Shown here piece after piece: positions 25,256 through 33,542 of a DNA stretch of 64,000 nucleotides; positions within the stretch are counted from its first letter, which is position 1; each line of letters begins with the position of its first letter. Both the position numbers and the translations under genes were made by a program. Source of the DNA: Bacteroidales bacterium (GTDB lineage Bacteria > Bacteroidota > Bacteroidia > Bacteroidales > WCHB1-69); NCBI GenBank assembly GCA_017535665.1, contig JAFXTS010000012.1, positions 183,249 to 247,248 on the forward strand. The letters run 5' to 3'. A model generated the notes under the pieces. It worked only from the letters and a program-made list of their open reading frames with translations, was not told the DNA's origin and ran no database searches.

Positions 25256-26209
25256 ATGCAACCTGTAGTTTGTAATGATTTCAAGGATACCCGTTCAGGT
25301 TTCGGCGCGGGTTTAGTGGAAGCCGGCCGCGAAAATCCCGATGTCTTTGCCCTTTGTGCCGATGTGATTGGCAGTTTGAAGATGGGCGATTTCATCAAAG
25401 AATTTCCTGAAAGATTCATCCAGACCGGCATTGCGGAGGCCAACATGATTGGCATTTCCGCTGGTTTGGCGCTGAGCGGCAAGATTCCCTTTGCCGGTGC
25501 TTTCGCGGGCTTCATCTCTGGCCGCGTGTACGACCAGATCCGTATGACCTGCGCCTACTCCAACCTCAACGTCAAGATTGCTGCCTCTCATGCCGGCATC
25601 ACTGTGGGCGAGGATGGTGCCACCCACCAAATGATGGAGGACCTCGGCCTCATGAAGATGCTGCCCAACATGGTGGTGCTCAACCCGTGCGACTACAACC
25701 AGACGCGCCAAGCTACACTGGCCGCCGCCCGCTACGTCGGTCCCGTTTATTTGCGTTTCGGCCGTCCCGCTGTGCCCAACTTCACCCCCGCCGACCAGCC
25801 GTTCGAGATTGGCAAGGGCATTTTGATGAACGAAGGTACCGATGTTACCATCATTGCTACGGGACATCTCGTGTGGCATGCGATGGAAGCCGCCTACGAA
25901 CTCTCACAGAAAGGTGTTTCTGCAGAAGTAATTGACATCCATACCATTAAGCCATTAGACTGTGAAAAAATCTTGCAGAGTGCAGCCAAAACTCGTTGCG
26001 TGGTGACGGCGGAAGAGCATCTGATGAACGGTGGTTTGGGCGACAGCGTATGCCAGTTATTGGCACGGAAGATGCCCACGCCGGTGGAGATGGTGGCCGT
26101 AGATGACACCTTCGGCGAGAGCGGCAAACCCGACGAGCTGATGAAAAAATATGGCTTAGACACCCCGCATATCGTAGAGGCCGCCCAGAAAGTGATGGCA
26201 CGCAAATAA
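25256..26209 (+). CDS. Transketolase, C-terminal subunit (split type)
   Basis: 317 residues. It covers the pyrimidine-binding (about 1-170) and C-terminal (about 185-310) domains of transketolase: RFIQTGIAEANMIGISAGLA, SHAGITVGEDGATHQ, EVIDIHTIKPLD and TAEEHLMNGGLG. Split transketolases need a separate N-terminal subunit that binds thiamine diphosphate. No such gene is next to it; upstream is the HdrB-like gene. The partner must lie elsewhere, or this subunit works with a different N-terminal chain. The ECF sigma gene follows after 12 bases. Confidence 0.87.
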   Translation: MQPVVCNDFKDTRSGFGAGLVEAGRENPDVFALCADVIGSLKMGDFIKEFPERFIQTGIAEANMIGISAGLALSGKIPFAGAFAGFISGRVYDQIRMTCAYSNLNVKIAASHAGITVGEDGATHQMMEDLGLMKMLPNMVVLNPCDYNQTRQATLAAARYVGPVYLRFGRPAVPNFTPADQPFEIGKGILMNEGTDVTIIATGHLVWHAMEAAYELSQKGVSAEVIDIHTIKPLDCEKILQSAAKTRCVVTAEEHLMNGGLGDSVCQLLARKMPTPVEMVAVDDTFGESGKPDELMKKYGLDTPHIVEAAQKVMARK

Positions 26210-26221
26210 TTCAATTCCAAA

Positions 26222-26767
26222 ATGGAAGACGCGCAGATCATTGAGCAATTCAAGGACGAAAAGACCAAAGAACGGGCTTTTCGCGCACTGATGGAAAAGT
26301 ATCAGAGGGATGTGTATTACTCGGTACGCCATTATGTGTATGTGCATGAAGATGCCAACGATGTCACGCAGAACGTCTTTATCAAAGTGTGGCGTTACTT
26401 GGACCAGTTCCGGGGCGACTCCTCCCTCAAGACATGGATCACGCGTATCAGTATCAATGAGTCTTTATCTTTTTTAGAGAAGAAGAAAAAGATGCTGAAC
26501 CTTTCCGACGACAAATACACCGACCATTTGTTGAATGTGGCCGCTGAAGAGAAATATTTTTCCTCCGACAAAATCGAGCAGTTGTTGCAGCAGGCCATTA
26601 TTAAACTTCCTGACAAACAACGACTTGTCTTTACCTTGCGTTATTATGATGAGATGCCGTACGAAGAGATGTCGCAGGCATTGGGCACCTCGGTCGGAGC
26701 GTTGAAATCCTCCTATCATTTTGCGATGGAGAAGGTGACGACCATGTTGCGTGAAGCGGTGAAGTAG
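26222..26767 (+). CDS. ECF-type RNA polymerase sigma factor
   Basis: 181 residues. Region 2 (about 20-85) includes VHEDANDVTQNVFIKVWRYL and LKTWITRISINESL. Region 4 (about 115-175) includes LPDKQRLVFTLRYYDEMPYEEMSQAL with a helix-turn-helix. In Bacteroidales such a gene is normally followed by an anti-sigma gene, but here a repeat-rich non-coding region of about 640 bases follows. The gap to the transketolase subunit is only 12 bases, so both may be on one transcript. Confidence 0.9.
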   Translation: MEDAQIIEQFKDEKTKERAFRALMEKYQRDVYYSVRHYVYVHEDANDVTQNVFIKVWRYLDQFRGDSSLKTWITRISINESLSFLEKKKKMLNLSDDKYTDHLLNVAAEEKYFSSDKIEQLLQQAIIKLPDKQRLVFTLRYYDEMPYEEMSQALGTSVGALKSSYHFAMEKVTTMLREAVK

Positions 26768-27364
26768 TTGAAAGTTACAAGTTAGCGGGGAGCTATTCGT
26801 AGAAATTTCCATCTTATAAAATAAAAAGATAGCTTGCTCTTTTGGGCCTGACTTCGTCATAGGGCCCCCAAGGATTCTTATAATCTGGGATCTTAAGAAC
26901 AGTTCGTTGTTCTTCCGCGGCATACACCCCGACAGGTTCTATCGTTTTGTCAGCGTGCCGCGGTTTGCAGTGTGGCGTTTCCCCTCCCCAGACTGCACTC
27001 ACTTTGTTCGCTTGTCTGGGGTTATTGAGAGTGCATTTCTCCGAAATGCGAGATAAATGCGGTGCGGTATCGGTTCTTCGCCGCCTTGCAAATGGAGGCG
27101 TGAAGAAATCGGGGGAAGTGAGCGTGAAGAACGGCGAACTGTCCGAAGATGAGCGCAATGAAATGAAGCTCATCAAGTTTTTCGCCGTTTAGCGAACGAG
27201 CCCCGATTTTAGCCGGAATTTGCGCAGCGGCAAAGCGCATTTCTTTTGGTTCATTTTCTTTTTGCAATCGAAAAGAAAATGAACAACCATTCTTTCAAAA
27301 GAAAATTTTTGCTGTGAGGGTTCACATTTTGGGTGTGACGGGATAAATTTTATTAAAAAATGTG
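26768..27364. repeat. Non-coding region with several inverted repeats
   Basis: No convincing gene; an 81-codon frame at 26947-27192 overlaps the repeats and has no recognisable domain. Inverted repeats seen are CCCCAGAC (26986-26993) with GTCTGGGG (27014-27021), GCATTTC (27033-27039) with GAAATGC (27043-27049), and a perfect 14-bp pair GTTCATTTTCTTTT (27249-27262) with AAAAGAAAATGAAC (27271-27284). The last is nested in TTCTTTTG (27241-27248) and CAAAAGAA (27296-27303). It looks like a dispersed Bacteroidales intergenic element or the wreck of a lost gene, possibly the missing anti-sigma gene. Confidence 0.55.
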
Positions 27365-27372
27365 TATTTTTG
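27365..27372 (+). promoter_or_regulatory. -7 promoter box for the tonB-like gene
   Basis: TATTTTTG, 38 bases before the chosen ATG at 27411. Confidence 0.6.
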
Positions 27373-27410
27373 CCGCTGATATGATGTTGTATCAGCAAAT
27401 TGATTTCACC

Positions 27411-28067
27411 ATGAAAGGAAAGCAAGTTTGTTCGTGTTTGAAGTCGGTGCGACGCGAGGTGGCGGCGGCCAACGGCATTGACTTGGAAATTCCGGATTGT
27501 ACCTTCGAGGGGGAATGTCCCGGCACGTGTCCACGCTGCGAGGCGGAGGTGCGGCAACTGGAGCAGGCACTCTCGCACCGGCAGAGTCTTTCCCAGAAGG
27601 TGGCCATTGTTGGCGTGGCGATGGGACTGGCGCTTTCGGGCATGTCGGTCGCGCAGGCCCAAAATGTAAACCCTTCAGACAGTTCCAATTGTAAGGACAT
27701 ACTGCTTGGATTCGCAAACAATGAAACGTCTGCAGATGATGAACTAATAGTGGGGGAAGCGCGTTTGCCGCAGCTAAGGGCTGAATTTCCCGGCGGGATG
27801 CCTGCACTACGGGAATTTCTTGCGGCAAATTGCCACTATCCGAAAGAAGCCCGTGAAAAGGGACAGCAAGGTGTGGTGATGCTTGAATTTGTGGTGGAAA
27901 AAGATGGCGCCATCTCTACGATAACCGTGCTGCGTAGTGCGTGCGAGGCTCTTGACGAAGAGGCCATCCGGGTGGTGAAAGCCATGCCGAGATGGAAGCC
28001 CGGGGAGAACGATGGGCAGCCGTGCCGTTCCTATTTCCAGCTGCCCATCACGTTTACGTTGGAGTAG
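27411..28067 (+). CDS. TonB-family protein with N-terminal cysteine-rich module
   Basis: 218 residues from ATG 27411; an in-frame ATG at 27381 is possible but very close to the promoter. Residues 1-50 are a cytoplasmic module with Cys7, Cys9, Cys30, Cys36, Cys40 and Cys43 (ending GTCPRCEAEV), which looks like a metal-binding knuckle. A hydrophobic segment follows (about 63-85). The C-terminal 90 residues are a TonB_C domain (GVVMLEFVVEKDGAISTITV; AIRVVKAMPRWKPG). TonB passes energy from ExbB/ExbD to outer-membrane receptors. There is no proline-rich spacer, so reach across the periplasm may be short. Confidence 0.82.
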   Translation: MKGKQVCSCLKSVRREVAAANGIDLEIPDCTFEGECPGTCPRCEAEVRQLEQALSHRQSLSQKVAIVGVAMGLALSGMSVAQAQNVNPSDSSNCKDILLGFANNETSADDELIVGEARLPQLRAEFPGGMPALREFLAANCHYPKEAREKGQQGVVMLEFVVEKDGAISTITVLRSACEALDEEAIRVVKAMPRWKPGENDGQPCRSYFQLPITFTLE

Positions 28068-28149
28068 AAGAGAATTCAGCTGTACCCATTTTGGGTACGA
28101 CTCATAATGTGGTATCCTTCCTTGGGACAAATTGTCCCCAAGTAACAAA

Positions 28150-28182
28150 AAAAGGTGCTGATTCATCATCAGCACCTTTTTA
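28150..28182. terminator. Bidirectional terminator between tonB-like gene and dnaK
   Basis: GGTGCTGAT (28154-28162) pairs with ATCAGCACC (28168-28176) around loop TCATC, flanked by an A-run on the left and a T-run on the right. It can therefore stop transcripts from both convergent genes. Confidence 0.88.
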
Positions 28183-28191
28183 GGATATATT

Positions 28192-28219
28192 GTAGGGGCG
28201 AATTATGATTCGCCCCTAC
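28192..28219. repeat. Perfect 12-bp palindrome (REP-like)
   Basis: GTAGGGGCGAAT (28192-28203) and ATTCGCCCCTAC (28208-28219) flank a 4-base loop. It lies 15 bases from the dnaK stop codon. It has no T-run of its own, and its form resembles short dispersed palindromes (REP/MITE-like) found in many bacterial genomes. It may add to transcription termination or protect the dnaK mRNA end. Confidence 0.7.
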
Positions 28220-28233
28220 GGATAACGTTACCG

Positions 28234-30180
28234 TTATTTTACCTCCTCAAAATCCACGTCGGTTACGTCGGGATCTTTCGGGTTGCTGTTGCCGCCCTGC
28301 TGACCCTGCGGGCCTTGCTGACCGTTGAAAGGACCATTGGCGCCGTTGAACGGGTTGGCACCCGCACCGGGCTGGCCGGCACCCGCCTGCTGGTACATGT
28401 TCTGCGAAGCGGTCTGCCAAGCACTGGTCAGCTCGTTCATCGCAGCATCGATACCAGCGAGGTCTTTCTTGCCGTGAGCCTCTTTCAATTTGGCACAGGC
28501 GGCCTCAATGGCACTCTTGTGCTCGGCCGGGATCTTGTCGCCCAGCTCCTTCAGCTGCTTCTCGGTGTTGAACACCATCGAGTCGGCCTGGTTGAGCTTG
28601 TCGATCTCCTCTTTGGCCTTCTTGTCAGCGTCGGCATTGGCCTCGGCCTCAGCCTTCATCCGCTTGATTTCGGCCTCTGACAGTCCAGAGGAGGCGGTGA
28701 TGGTGATGTGCTGCTCCTTGCCGGTGGCCTTGTCAACAGCCGTCACCTTGAGGATACCGTTCGAGTCGATGTCGAAGGAGACCTCAATCTGCGGTACGCC
28801 ACGCGGAGCTGGCATGATACCGTCGAGGTTGAACTCGCCCACCTTCTTGTTGTCGCGGGCCATCGGACGCTCGCCCTGCAACACCGTGACGGTCACTGCC
28901 GACTGGTTGTCAGCAGCCGTCGAGAAGATCTCGCTCTTCTTGGTCGGGATGGTGGTGTTGGCATCGATGAGCTTGGTCATCACACCGCCCAGAGTCTCGA
29001 TACCGAGTGACAGCGGGGTGACATCCAGCAACAGCACGTCGTGAACCTCGCCGGTGAGCACACCGCCCTGGATGGCTGCACCGATGGCCACCACTTCGTC
29101 GGGGTTGACACCCTTGGAGGGAGCCTTGCCGAAGAATTTCTCCACAATCTGCTGGATGGCAGGAATACGGGTGGAGCCGCCCACGAGGATCACCTCGTCA
29201 ATGTCGCTGGTCTTCAAGCCGGCATCCGACAAAGCCTTGCGGCAGGGTTCCAGCGTGGCCTGGATCAGACGGTCGGTGAGCTGCTCGAACTGCGAACGGG
29301 TGAGCGTTCTTACCAAGTGCTGCGGCACACCGTCAACCGGCATGATGTAGGGCAGGTTGATTTCGGTAGAAGAAGAGCTGGACAGCTCGATCTTGGCCTT
29401 CTCAGCTGCCTCTTTCAAACGCTGCAGCGCCATGGCATCCTTGCGGAGGTCGATATGATAGTCGTTCATAAACTCCTGAGCCAGCCAGTCGATGATGGCC
29501 TGGTCGAAGTCGTCGCCGCCGAGGTGCGTGTCACCATTGGTGGACTTCACCTCGAAAACGCCGTCGCCTAACTCCAAGATGGAAATATCGAAAGTTCCGC
29601 CGCCGAGATCGAACACGGCCACTTTCGACTCCGATTTCTTTTTGTCCAAACCGTAGGCCAATGCGGCTGCGGTAGGCTCGTTGATGATTCTCTTCACAGT
29701 AAGACCGGCAATTTCGCCAGCCTCTTTGGTGGCCTGACGCTGCGAGTCGCTGAAGTAGGCCGGCACGGTGATGACGGCTTCCGTAACCTCAGTGCCAAGG
29801 TAGTCTTCAGCTGTTTTCTTCATCTTCTGAAGAATCATAGCCGAAATCTCCTGCGGGGTGTAACCGCGGTCGTCGATCATGATTTTCGGAAGATTATTGC
29901 TGTTGGTCACCTTGTAAGGCATACGGTTCACCTCGTTGGTCACCAAGTCCATGGTCTCACCCATGAAACGCTTGATGGAGTAGATGGTCTTAGTAGGATT
30001 GGTGATGGCCTGACGCTTGGCCGGATCGCCGACCTTACGCTCGTTGTTGCCCACGAAAGCCACTACAGAAGGAGTGGTGCGCTTGCCTTCAGAATTCGGG
30101 ATCACAACCGGTTCGCTGCCTTCCATGACAGCTACACATGAATTGGTGGTTCCTAAGTCGATTCCAATAATTTTACCCAT
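28234..30180 (-). CDS. dnaK: Molecular chaperone DnaK (Hsp70)
   Basis: 648 residues, full length. The ATPase domain starts [21 protein letters not shown] and carries [22 protein letters not shown] and [13 protein letters not shown]. The substrate domain follows ([20 protein letters not shown]), then the lid and a Gly/Gln/Asn-rich tail ending in the acidic [11 protein letters not shown]. DnaK folds and rescues proteins with DnaJ and GrpE, neither of which is adjacent. The upstream region contains a full sigma-54 promoter (30251-30266) and no CIRCE or HrcA site, which is unusual for dnaK. Confidence 0.97.
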   Translation of the reverse strand: MGKIIGIDLGTTNSCVAVMEGSEPVVIPNSEGKRTTPSVVAFVGNNERKVGDPAKRQAITNPTKTIYSIKRFMGETMDLVTNEVNRMPYKVTNSNNLPKIMIDDRGYTPQEISAMILQKMKKTAEDYLGTEVTEAVITVPAYFSDSQRQATKEAGEIAGLTVKRIINEPTAAALAYGLDKKKSESKVAVFDLGGGTFDISILELGDGVFEVKSTNGDTHLGGDDFDQAIIDWLAQEFMNDYHIDLRKDAMALQRLKEAAEKAKIELSSSSSTEINLPYIMPVDGVPQHLVRTLTRSQFEQLTDRLIQATLEPCRKALSDAGLKTSDIDEVILVGGSTRIPAIQQIVEKFFGKAPSKGVNPDEVVAIGAAIQGGVLTGEVHDVLLLDVTPLSLGIETLGGVMTKLIDANTTIPTKKSEIFSTAADNQSAVTVTVLQGERPMARDNKKVGEFNLDGIMPAPRGVPQIEVSFDIDSNGILKVTAVDKATGKEQHITITASSGLSEAEIKRMKAEAEANADADKKAKEEIDKLNQADSMVFNTEKQLKELGDKIPAEHKSAIEAACAKLKEAHGKKDLAGIDAAMNELTSAWQTASQNMYQQAGAGQPGAGANPFNGANGPFNGQQGPQGQQGGNSNPKDPDVTDVDFEEVK

Positions 30181-30250
30181 AATTGTATAATTTTAATTGT
30201 TTTTAATTCAGTTAGACTTTGATCTTTTTTTTCAAAGCAACCCAACATTA

Positions 30251-30266
30251 TGCAACCATCGTGCCA
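30251..30266 (-). promoter_or_regulatory. Sigma-54 (RpoN) -24/-12 promoter of dnaK
   Basis: Read on the minus strand the site is TGGCACGATGGTTGCA, a complete match to the sigma-54 consensus TGGCACG-N4-TTGCW. The GG and GC are exactly 12 bases apart. Transcription would begin about a dozen bases downstream, leaving a leader of roughly 55-60 bases before the dnaK ATG at 30180. No strong TAnnTTTG box is seen in the same leader. Sigma-54 promoters need an enhancer-binding activator; none is in this window. Confidence 0.75.
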
Positions 30267-30321
30267 AAATTGAAAATGGGTAATTTTTCCTCTTTTCTGA
30301 CAATATTTTAATATTTAAAGC

Positions 30322-30346
30322 AAAAAAGCGTGACAATTTGTCACGC
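30322..30346 (-). terminator. Terminator of the kdsC operon
   Basis: On the minus strand GCGTGACA-AAT-TGTCACGC forms a perfect 8-bp stem followed by TTTTTT. It lies 25 bases after the kdsC stop codon and separates that operon from dnaK. Confidence 0.9.
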
Positions 30347-30370
30347 CTGTCACAATATTTAATGTTGGAT

Positions 30371-30892
30371 TTACCAGATACAAGCTCCTTCGCCAAACCA
30401 TTGGCCTTGGGCTTTGAGGGTCTGCTCGATGACATCGCGCACGCAGCCGCAGCCGCCCCCCTTGGGCGAAACATAGTCTGCAATGGCTTGAATTTCAGTG
30501 GCTCCATCGGCCGGACTGCACTTCACTCCCGCCAGCTGCATCATGTCGTAGTCAGGAATATCATCGCCCATGATCAGCACCTGCTCGCGCGAAATGCCCT
30601 TCTCTTCCATATATTCATTGAGCTTTGCCACCTTGTCGGGAACTGAGAGGAAGATGTCCATGCCGGGGAAGGTCTTGTAGCGCAGCCTCATGGTGTCGGA
30701 AAAACCACCCGAGATGATGGCCACATGATACCCTTTCTTCAATGCATACTGGATGGCGTAGCCGTCTTTCACACTGGTGGCTCGAATCTGGTCGCCGTCG
30801 GGAAAAACGTAAATCTTTCCATCCGACAACACGCCGTCAAAATCAAAAATGAACGTAGTAATTTGGGATAATTTTTCTTTGATTTTCTCCAT
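30371..30892 (-). CDS. kdsC: 3-deoxy-D-manno-octulosonate-8-phosphate phosphatase KdsC
   Basis: 173 residues. HAD phosphatase motifs: FDFDGVLSDG with the nucleophile Asp, IISGG, a Lys in VPDKVAKL, and MGDDIPDYDMM. The C-terminal SPKGGGCGCVRDVIE segment is typical of KdsC. The enzyme removes the phosphate from Kdo-8-P in LPS inner-core synthesis. It is the last gene of a five-gene minus-strand operon and ends at a strong terminator. Confidence 0.93.
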   Translation of the reverse strand: MEKIKEKLSQITTFIFDFDGVLSDGKIYVFPDGDQIRATSVKDGYAIQYALKKGYHVAIISGGFSDTMRLRYKTFPGMDIFLSVPDKVAKLNEYMEEKGISREQVLIMGDDIPDYDMMQLAGVKCSPADGATEIQAIADYVSPKGGGCGCVRDVIEQTLKAQGQWFGEGACIW

Positions 30893-30898
30893 AAATTA

Positions 30899-31750
30899 TC
30901 ATTTATTAAGATGCTGACGATGGATTTCTTGGGTGAGAATTTCGTAAATCTCCCGATATTGAGTATCCTGCAGCATATCTAAATGTTTGTTGATCACATT
31001 TTTATCATTGCGAACCGCTGGACCTGTCTGCGCCTCTTCCGGAGTCATGGTATTGAGCTTTTTTAAGGAATTTTGTAAAAGAGGAAGCAGAACGTGGGGC
31101 TCGATTTTTGCATTTTTTAAGAGGTCAAAGGCAACGCCGTAAAGCGCATTGGTGAAGTTGCAGGCAAACACGGCCGCCAGGTGCAACTGTCGCCGATCTT
31201 CCTCATGTAAAATGATGGTCTTTTCGCTCAGTTGGGTGGCCAGCTGCAGCAGCAATGCTTCGGTATCTCCGTCACCACCCTCTACGCAAAGCGGCACCTC
31301 CACGGTGGAAAAATCCATCCCACTGTTGAGGGTCTGACAGGGATATATCGTGCCAAAACGTGGGGCCATCGGCGCTAAAACCCTCGCCGATACCGTGCCG
31401 GAGGTCAGTGCCGCCAAGGGCAACTCAAAAGGAATTTGCGATACAACCTCTTCGTAACTATCATCTTTTACAGAGAATAGATATAAATCGCTGTTTTTCT
31501 TTAATTTGGATAAATCCTGAATAGCCTCCGCTCCACATGTCTCTGCCAATTTTTGGCATTTTGTAAGGTCTCTTCCATAGATTTGATGGATTTTGATGCC
31601 CGCCTTTTGGAAGGCATAAACGAACCAATGTGCCACGTTGCCCGTGCCGATGATGCTCACGCAACGGATTTCGCTGCACAGCGTGGGGAGCGAATAGGTG
31701 TAGGTGGTGGCTTCGTTTTTGAGGGTCGGAAGGGGAAATGATATACTCAT
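30899..31750 (-). CDS. Rossmann-fold DUF2520 protein
   Basis: 283 residues. An N-terminal NAD(P)-binding Rossmann fold (VSIIGTGNVAHWFVYAFQKAG, about 30-50) is joined to an all-helical C-terminal half of DUF2520 type (LAAVFACNFTNALY; TGPAVRNDKNVINKHLD). The fold resembles pyrroline-5-carboxylate reductase, but no substrate is known for this branch. It lies between ispE and kdsC with gaps of 2 and 6 bases, so it is co-expressed with them. The N-terminal 25 residues before the Rossmann fold are longer than usual; an internal start is possible but no better Met is seen. Confidence 0.8.
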   Translation of the reverse strand: MSISFPLPTLKNEATTYTYSLPTLCSEIRCVSIIGTGNVAHWFVYAFQKAGIKIHQIYGRDLTKCQKLAETCGAEAIQDLSKLKKNSDLYLFSVKDDSYEEVVSQIPFELPLAALTSGTVSARVLAPMAPRFGTIYPCQTLNSGMDFSTVEVPLCVEGGDGDTEALLLQLATQLSEKTIILHEEDRRQLHLAAVFACNFTNALYGVAFDLLKNAKIEPHVLLPLLQNSLKKLNTMTPEEAQTGPAVRNDKNVINKHLDMLQDTQYREIYEILTQEIHRQHLNK

Positions 31751-31752
31751 GG

Positions 31753-32550
31753 CTATAGGGTTTTTCCTTTGAAAAAGGGTTCAAGGTTGATGGGATGTGG
31801 GGCGATGGCGAACAGGGCGGATCCGCTGCCCGACAAGGCGGCATAAACTGCGCCCAGCTCGTAAAATTTGGCCTTCATCTCTGCCAAAATCGGGTAGAGT
31901 GGGAAGAGGGCGGCTTCGAAATCGTTGGGGAATAGAGTGTGCCACTTTTCTACCGGTTCTCCCAATAGTTGGTGGAGGTGGGCTCGGCCCGAAATGGGGT
32001 GGATGTGCGCGTAAGCCTCTGCGGTAGAGATAGAAAAGTCGGGTTTGAACACGCTGATGGTCCATTGCGACAGGTCGAGGGTAATGTCCTGTAGGATTTC
32101 ACCCCGCCCGGTGGCATACTGCGGCCGGTTGTGGATGAAAAACGGCACGTCGCTACCCAGCCGAGCGGCATAGTTGCATAGCTCTTGGTCGGTGAAGTGC
32201 AGCTCGAACAGCTCGTTGGTCATGCGAAGCACGCAGGCGGCATCGGAAGAGCCGCCCCCCAACCCCGCGCCAGAAGGGATGTTTTTCTCCAAATGGATGA
32301 CCGCTCCCGGCAGGTCAAAGTCCTGCTGCAACAGCCGGAAGGCTTTGACACACAGATTTTTCTCTGCATCTACCACAAAATCCCCTCCTGTCATTTTAAA
32401 CTCTACTGTGCCAGATTTTGGTTCAATGGTGAGGGTGTCCGTGACCGTATCAACAGGAACAAAGATGGTTTCCAGGTTATGGAAACCATCAGGCCTTTTT
32501 TCTGTTACATATAAGCCCAGATTAACCTTAAAATTGGCAGAGCTAATCAA
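31753..32550 (-). CDS. ispE: 4-diphosphocytidyl-2-C-methyl-D-erythritol kinase IspE
   Basis: 265 residues. The GHMP-kinase ATP loop reads PSGAGLGGGSSDAA (about 91-104). The N-terminus has the conserved SANFKVNLGLYVTEKRPDGFH segment and the C-terminus GAVYAALSGSGSALFAI. IspE phosphorylates CDP-methylerythritol in the non-mevalonate isoprenoid route. Its start overlaps the upstream PfkB kinase by 4 bases. Confidence 0.95.
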   Translation of the reverse strand: MISSANFKVNLGLYVTEKRPDGFHNLETIFVPVDTVTDTLTIEPKSGTVEFKMTGGDFVVDAEKNLCVKAFRLLQQDFDLPGAVIHLEKNIPSGAGLGGGSSDAACVLRMTNELFELHFTDQELCNYAARLGSDVPFFIHNRPQYATGRGEILQDITLDLSQWTISVFKPDFSISTAEAYAHIHPISGRAHLHQLLGEPVEKWHTLFPNDFEAALFPLYPILAEMKAKFYELGAVYAALSGSGSALFAIAPHPINLEPFFKGKTL

Positions 32551-33524
32551 AACAGGCTTTTTTGTGATTTAATGTTATCCCACTGTTGGTCAGAGAGTTT
32601 GGCACCCACTGTGGCCACGGCCTCATCGCCCACGACGGCGGCCAGCTGGATGGTCTTTTCGGGCGCAAGTCCGTGCATCAGGCCATAGAGGAAACCGGCG
32701 GCGTAAGCGTCGCCCGCACCGTTGGTATCCACGGGCTTTTTGCCGTTGGTGCCGGCCGAAACGTGCGTGCCACGGATGTTGGCAATTGAGCCTTTCGCGC
32801 CCAACTTCACGACCGCGACCTCGCAGTAGCGTGACAACTCTTCCAGAGCCTGCTCGCCCCTTTTGCCCGTAAAGGCCTCCGCCTCTTCTTCATTCGCAAA
32901 GATAATATCCACATAATCGCGGAGCAATTCCCCCACAAATGTTTTCTCTGCCTGCACGAGATTATAGGAGGCCATGTCCATCGAAATCTTCAGTCCGTTG
33001 GCTTTGGCCAACTGGCAAGCATGTAAGATAAGGTCGTGATTGAAAATGAGATAGCCCTCTACATGGATGCAGTCGTAGGCTTTCAGAATCTCCACATCCA
33101 CCTCGTCGGCCGTCATGGAGGCGGCAGCGCCGAGATAGGTGGCGAAGGTGCGTTCGGCATCTTCGGTCATCAGTGTGGTGGCGATGCCGGTGTCGATGTC
33201 GGAGGTGTGAATCAGGTGGGGGCAAATGCCATTTTTCTTCATATCCTCCTCAAAAAAACGGCCCACTTCATCATTTCCCACCTTGCCAATGTAGCCGGTT
33301 TCGCCGCCTAAATGGGCGATGCCGTGGATGGTGTTGGAGGTGGATCCGCCGGTGGCGCGCACCTGCTTCATCGCGCTGATTCGCTCATGAATCTGCCGTT
33401 TTTTTTCAACATTGATCATCTCCATTCCCCCTTTGGGAAGACCAAATTCTTGGAGGAGCGACTCTTCGGGAATGTTCACAATCACATCCACCAAAGCATT
33501 CCCGATACCGATAATTTTTGCCAT
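32547..33524 (-). CDS. PfkB-family sugar/adenosine kinase
   Basis: 325 residues. It shows the PfkB start IIGIGNALVDVIVNIPE, an RATGGSTSNTIHGIAHLGG substrate-side block, and the ATP-site signature DTNGAGDAYAAGFLYG near residue 265. Members close to this type are usually annotated as adenosine kinase. That assignment is plausible but cannot be separated from a sugar kinase by eye. It is the second gene of the minus-strand operon that also holds ispE and kdsC. Confidence 0.85.
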   Translation of the reverse strand: MAKIIGIGNALVDVIVNIPEESLLQEFGLPKGGMEMINVEKKRQIHERISAMKQVRATGGSTSNTIHGIAHLGGETGYIGKVGNDEVGRFFEEDMKKNGICPHLIHTSDIDTGIATTLMTEDAERTFATYLGAAASMTADEVDVEILKAYDCIHVEGYLIFNHDLILHACQLAKANGLKISMDMASYNLVQAEKTFVGELLRDYVDIIFANEEEAEAFTGKRGEQALEELSRYCEVAVVKLGAKGSIANIRGTHVSAGTNGKKPVDTNGAGDAYAAGFLYGLMHGLAPEKTIQLAAVVGDEAVATVGAKLSDQQWDNIKSQKSLF

Positions 33525-33542
33525 AGTCTGTATTGAAATAGG

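Noticed and set aside
26947..27192. 81-codon plus-strand frame in the repeat-rich region after the ECF sigma gene
   Set aside because: It runs through hairpins, has no start context or domain, and parallel frames on the other strand are equally open.
30181..30250. CIRCE/HrcA operator before dnaK
   Set aside because: The TTAGCACTC-n9-GAGTGCTAA pattern is not present; only the sigma-54 site stands out.
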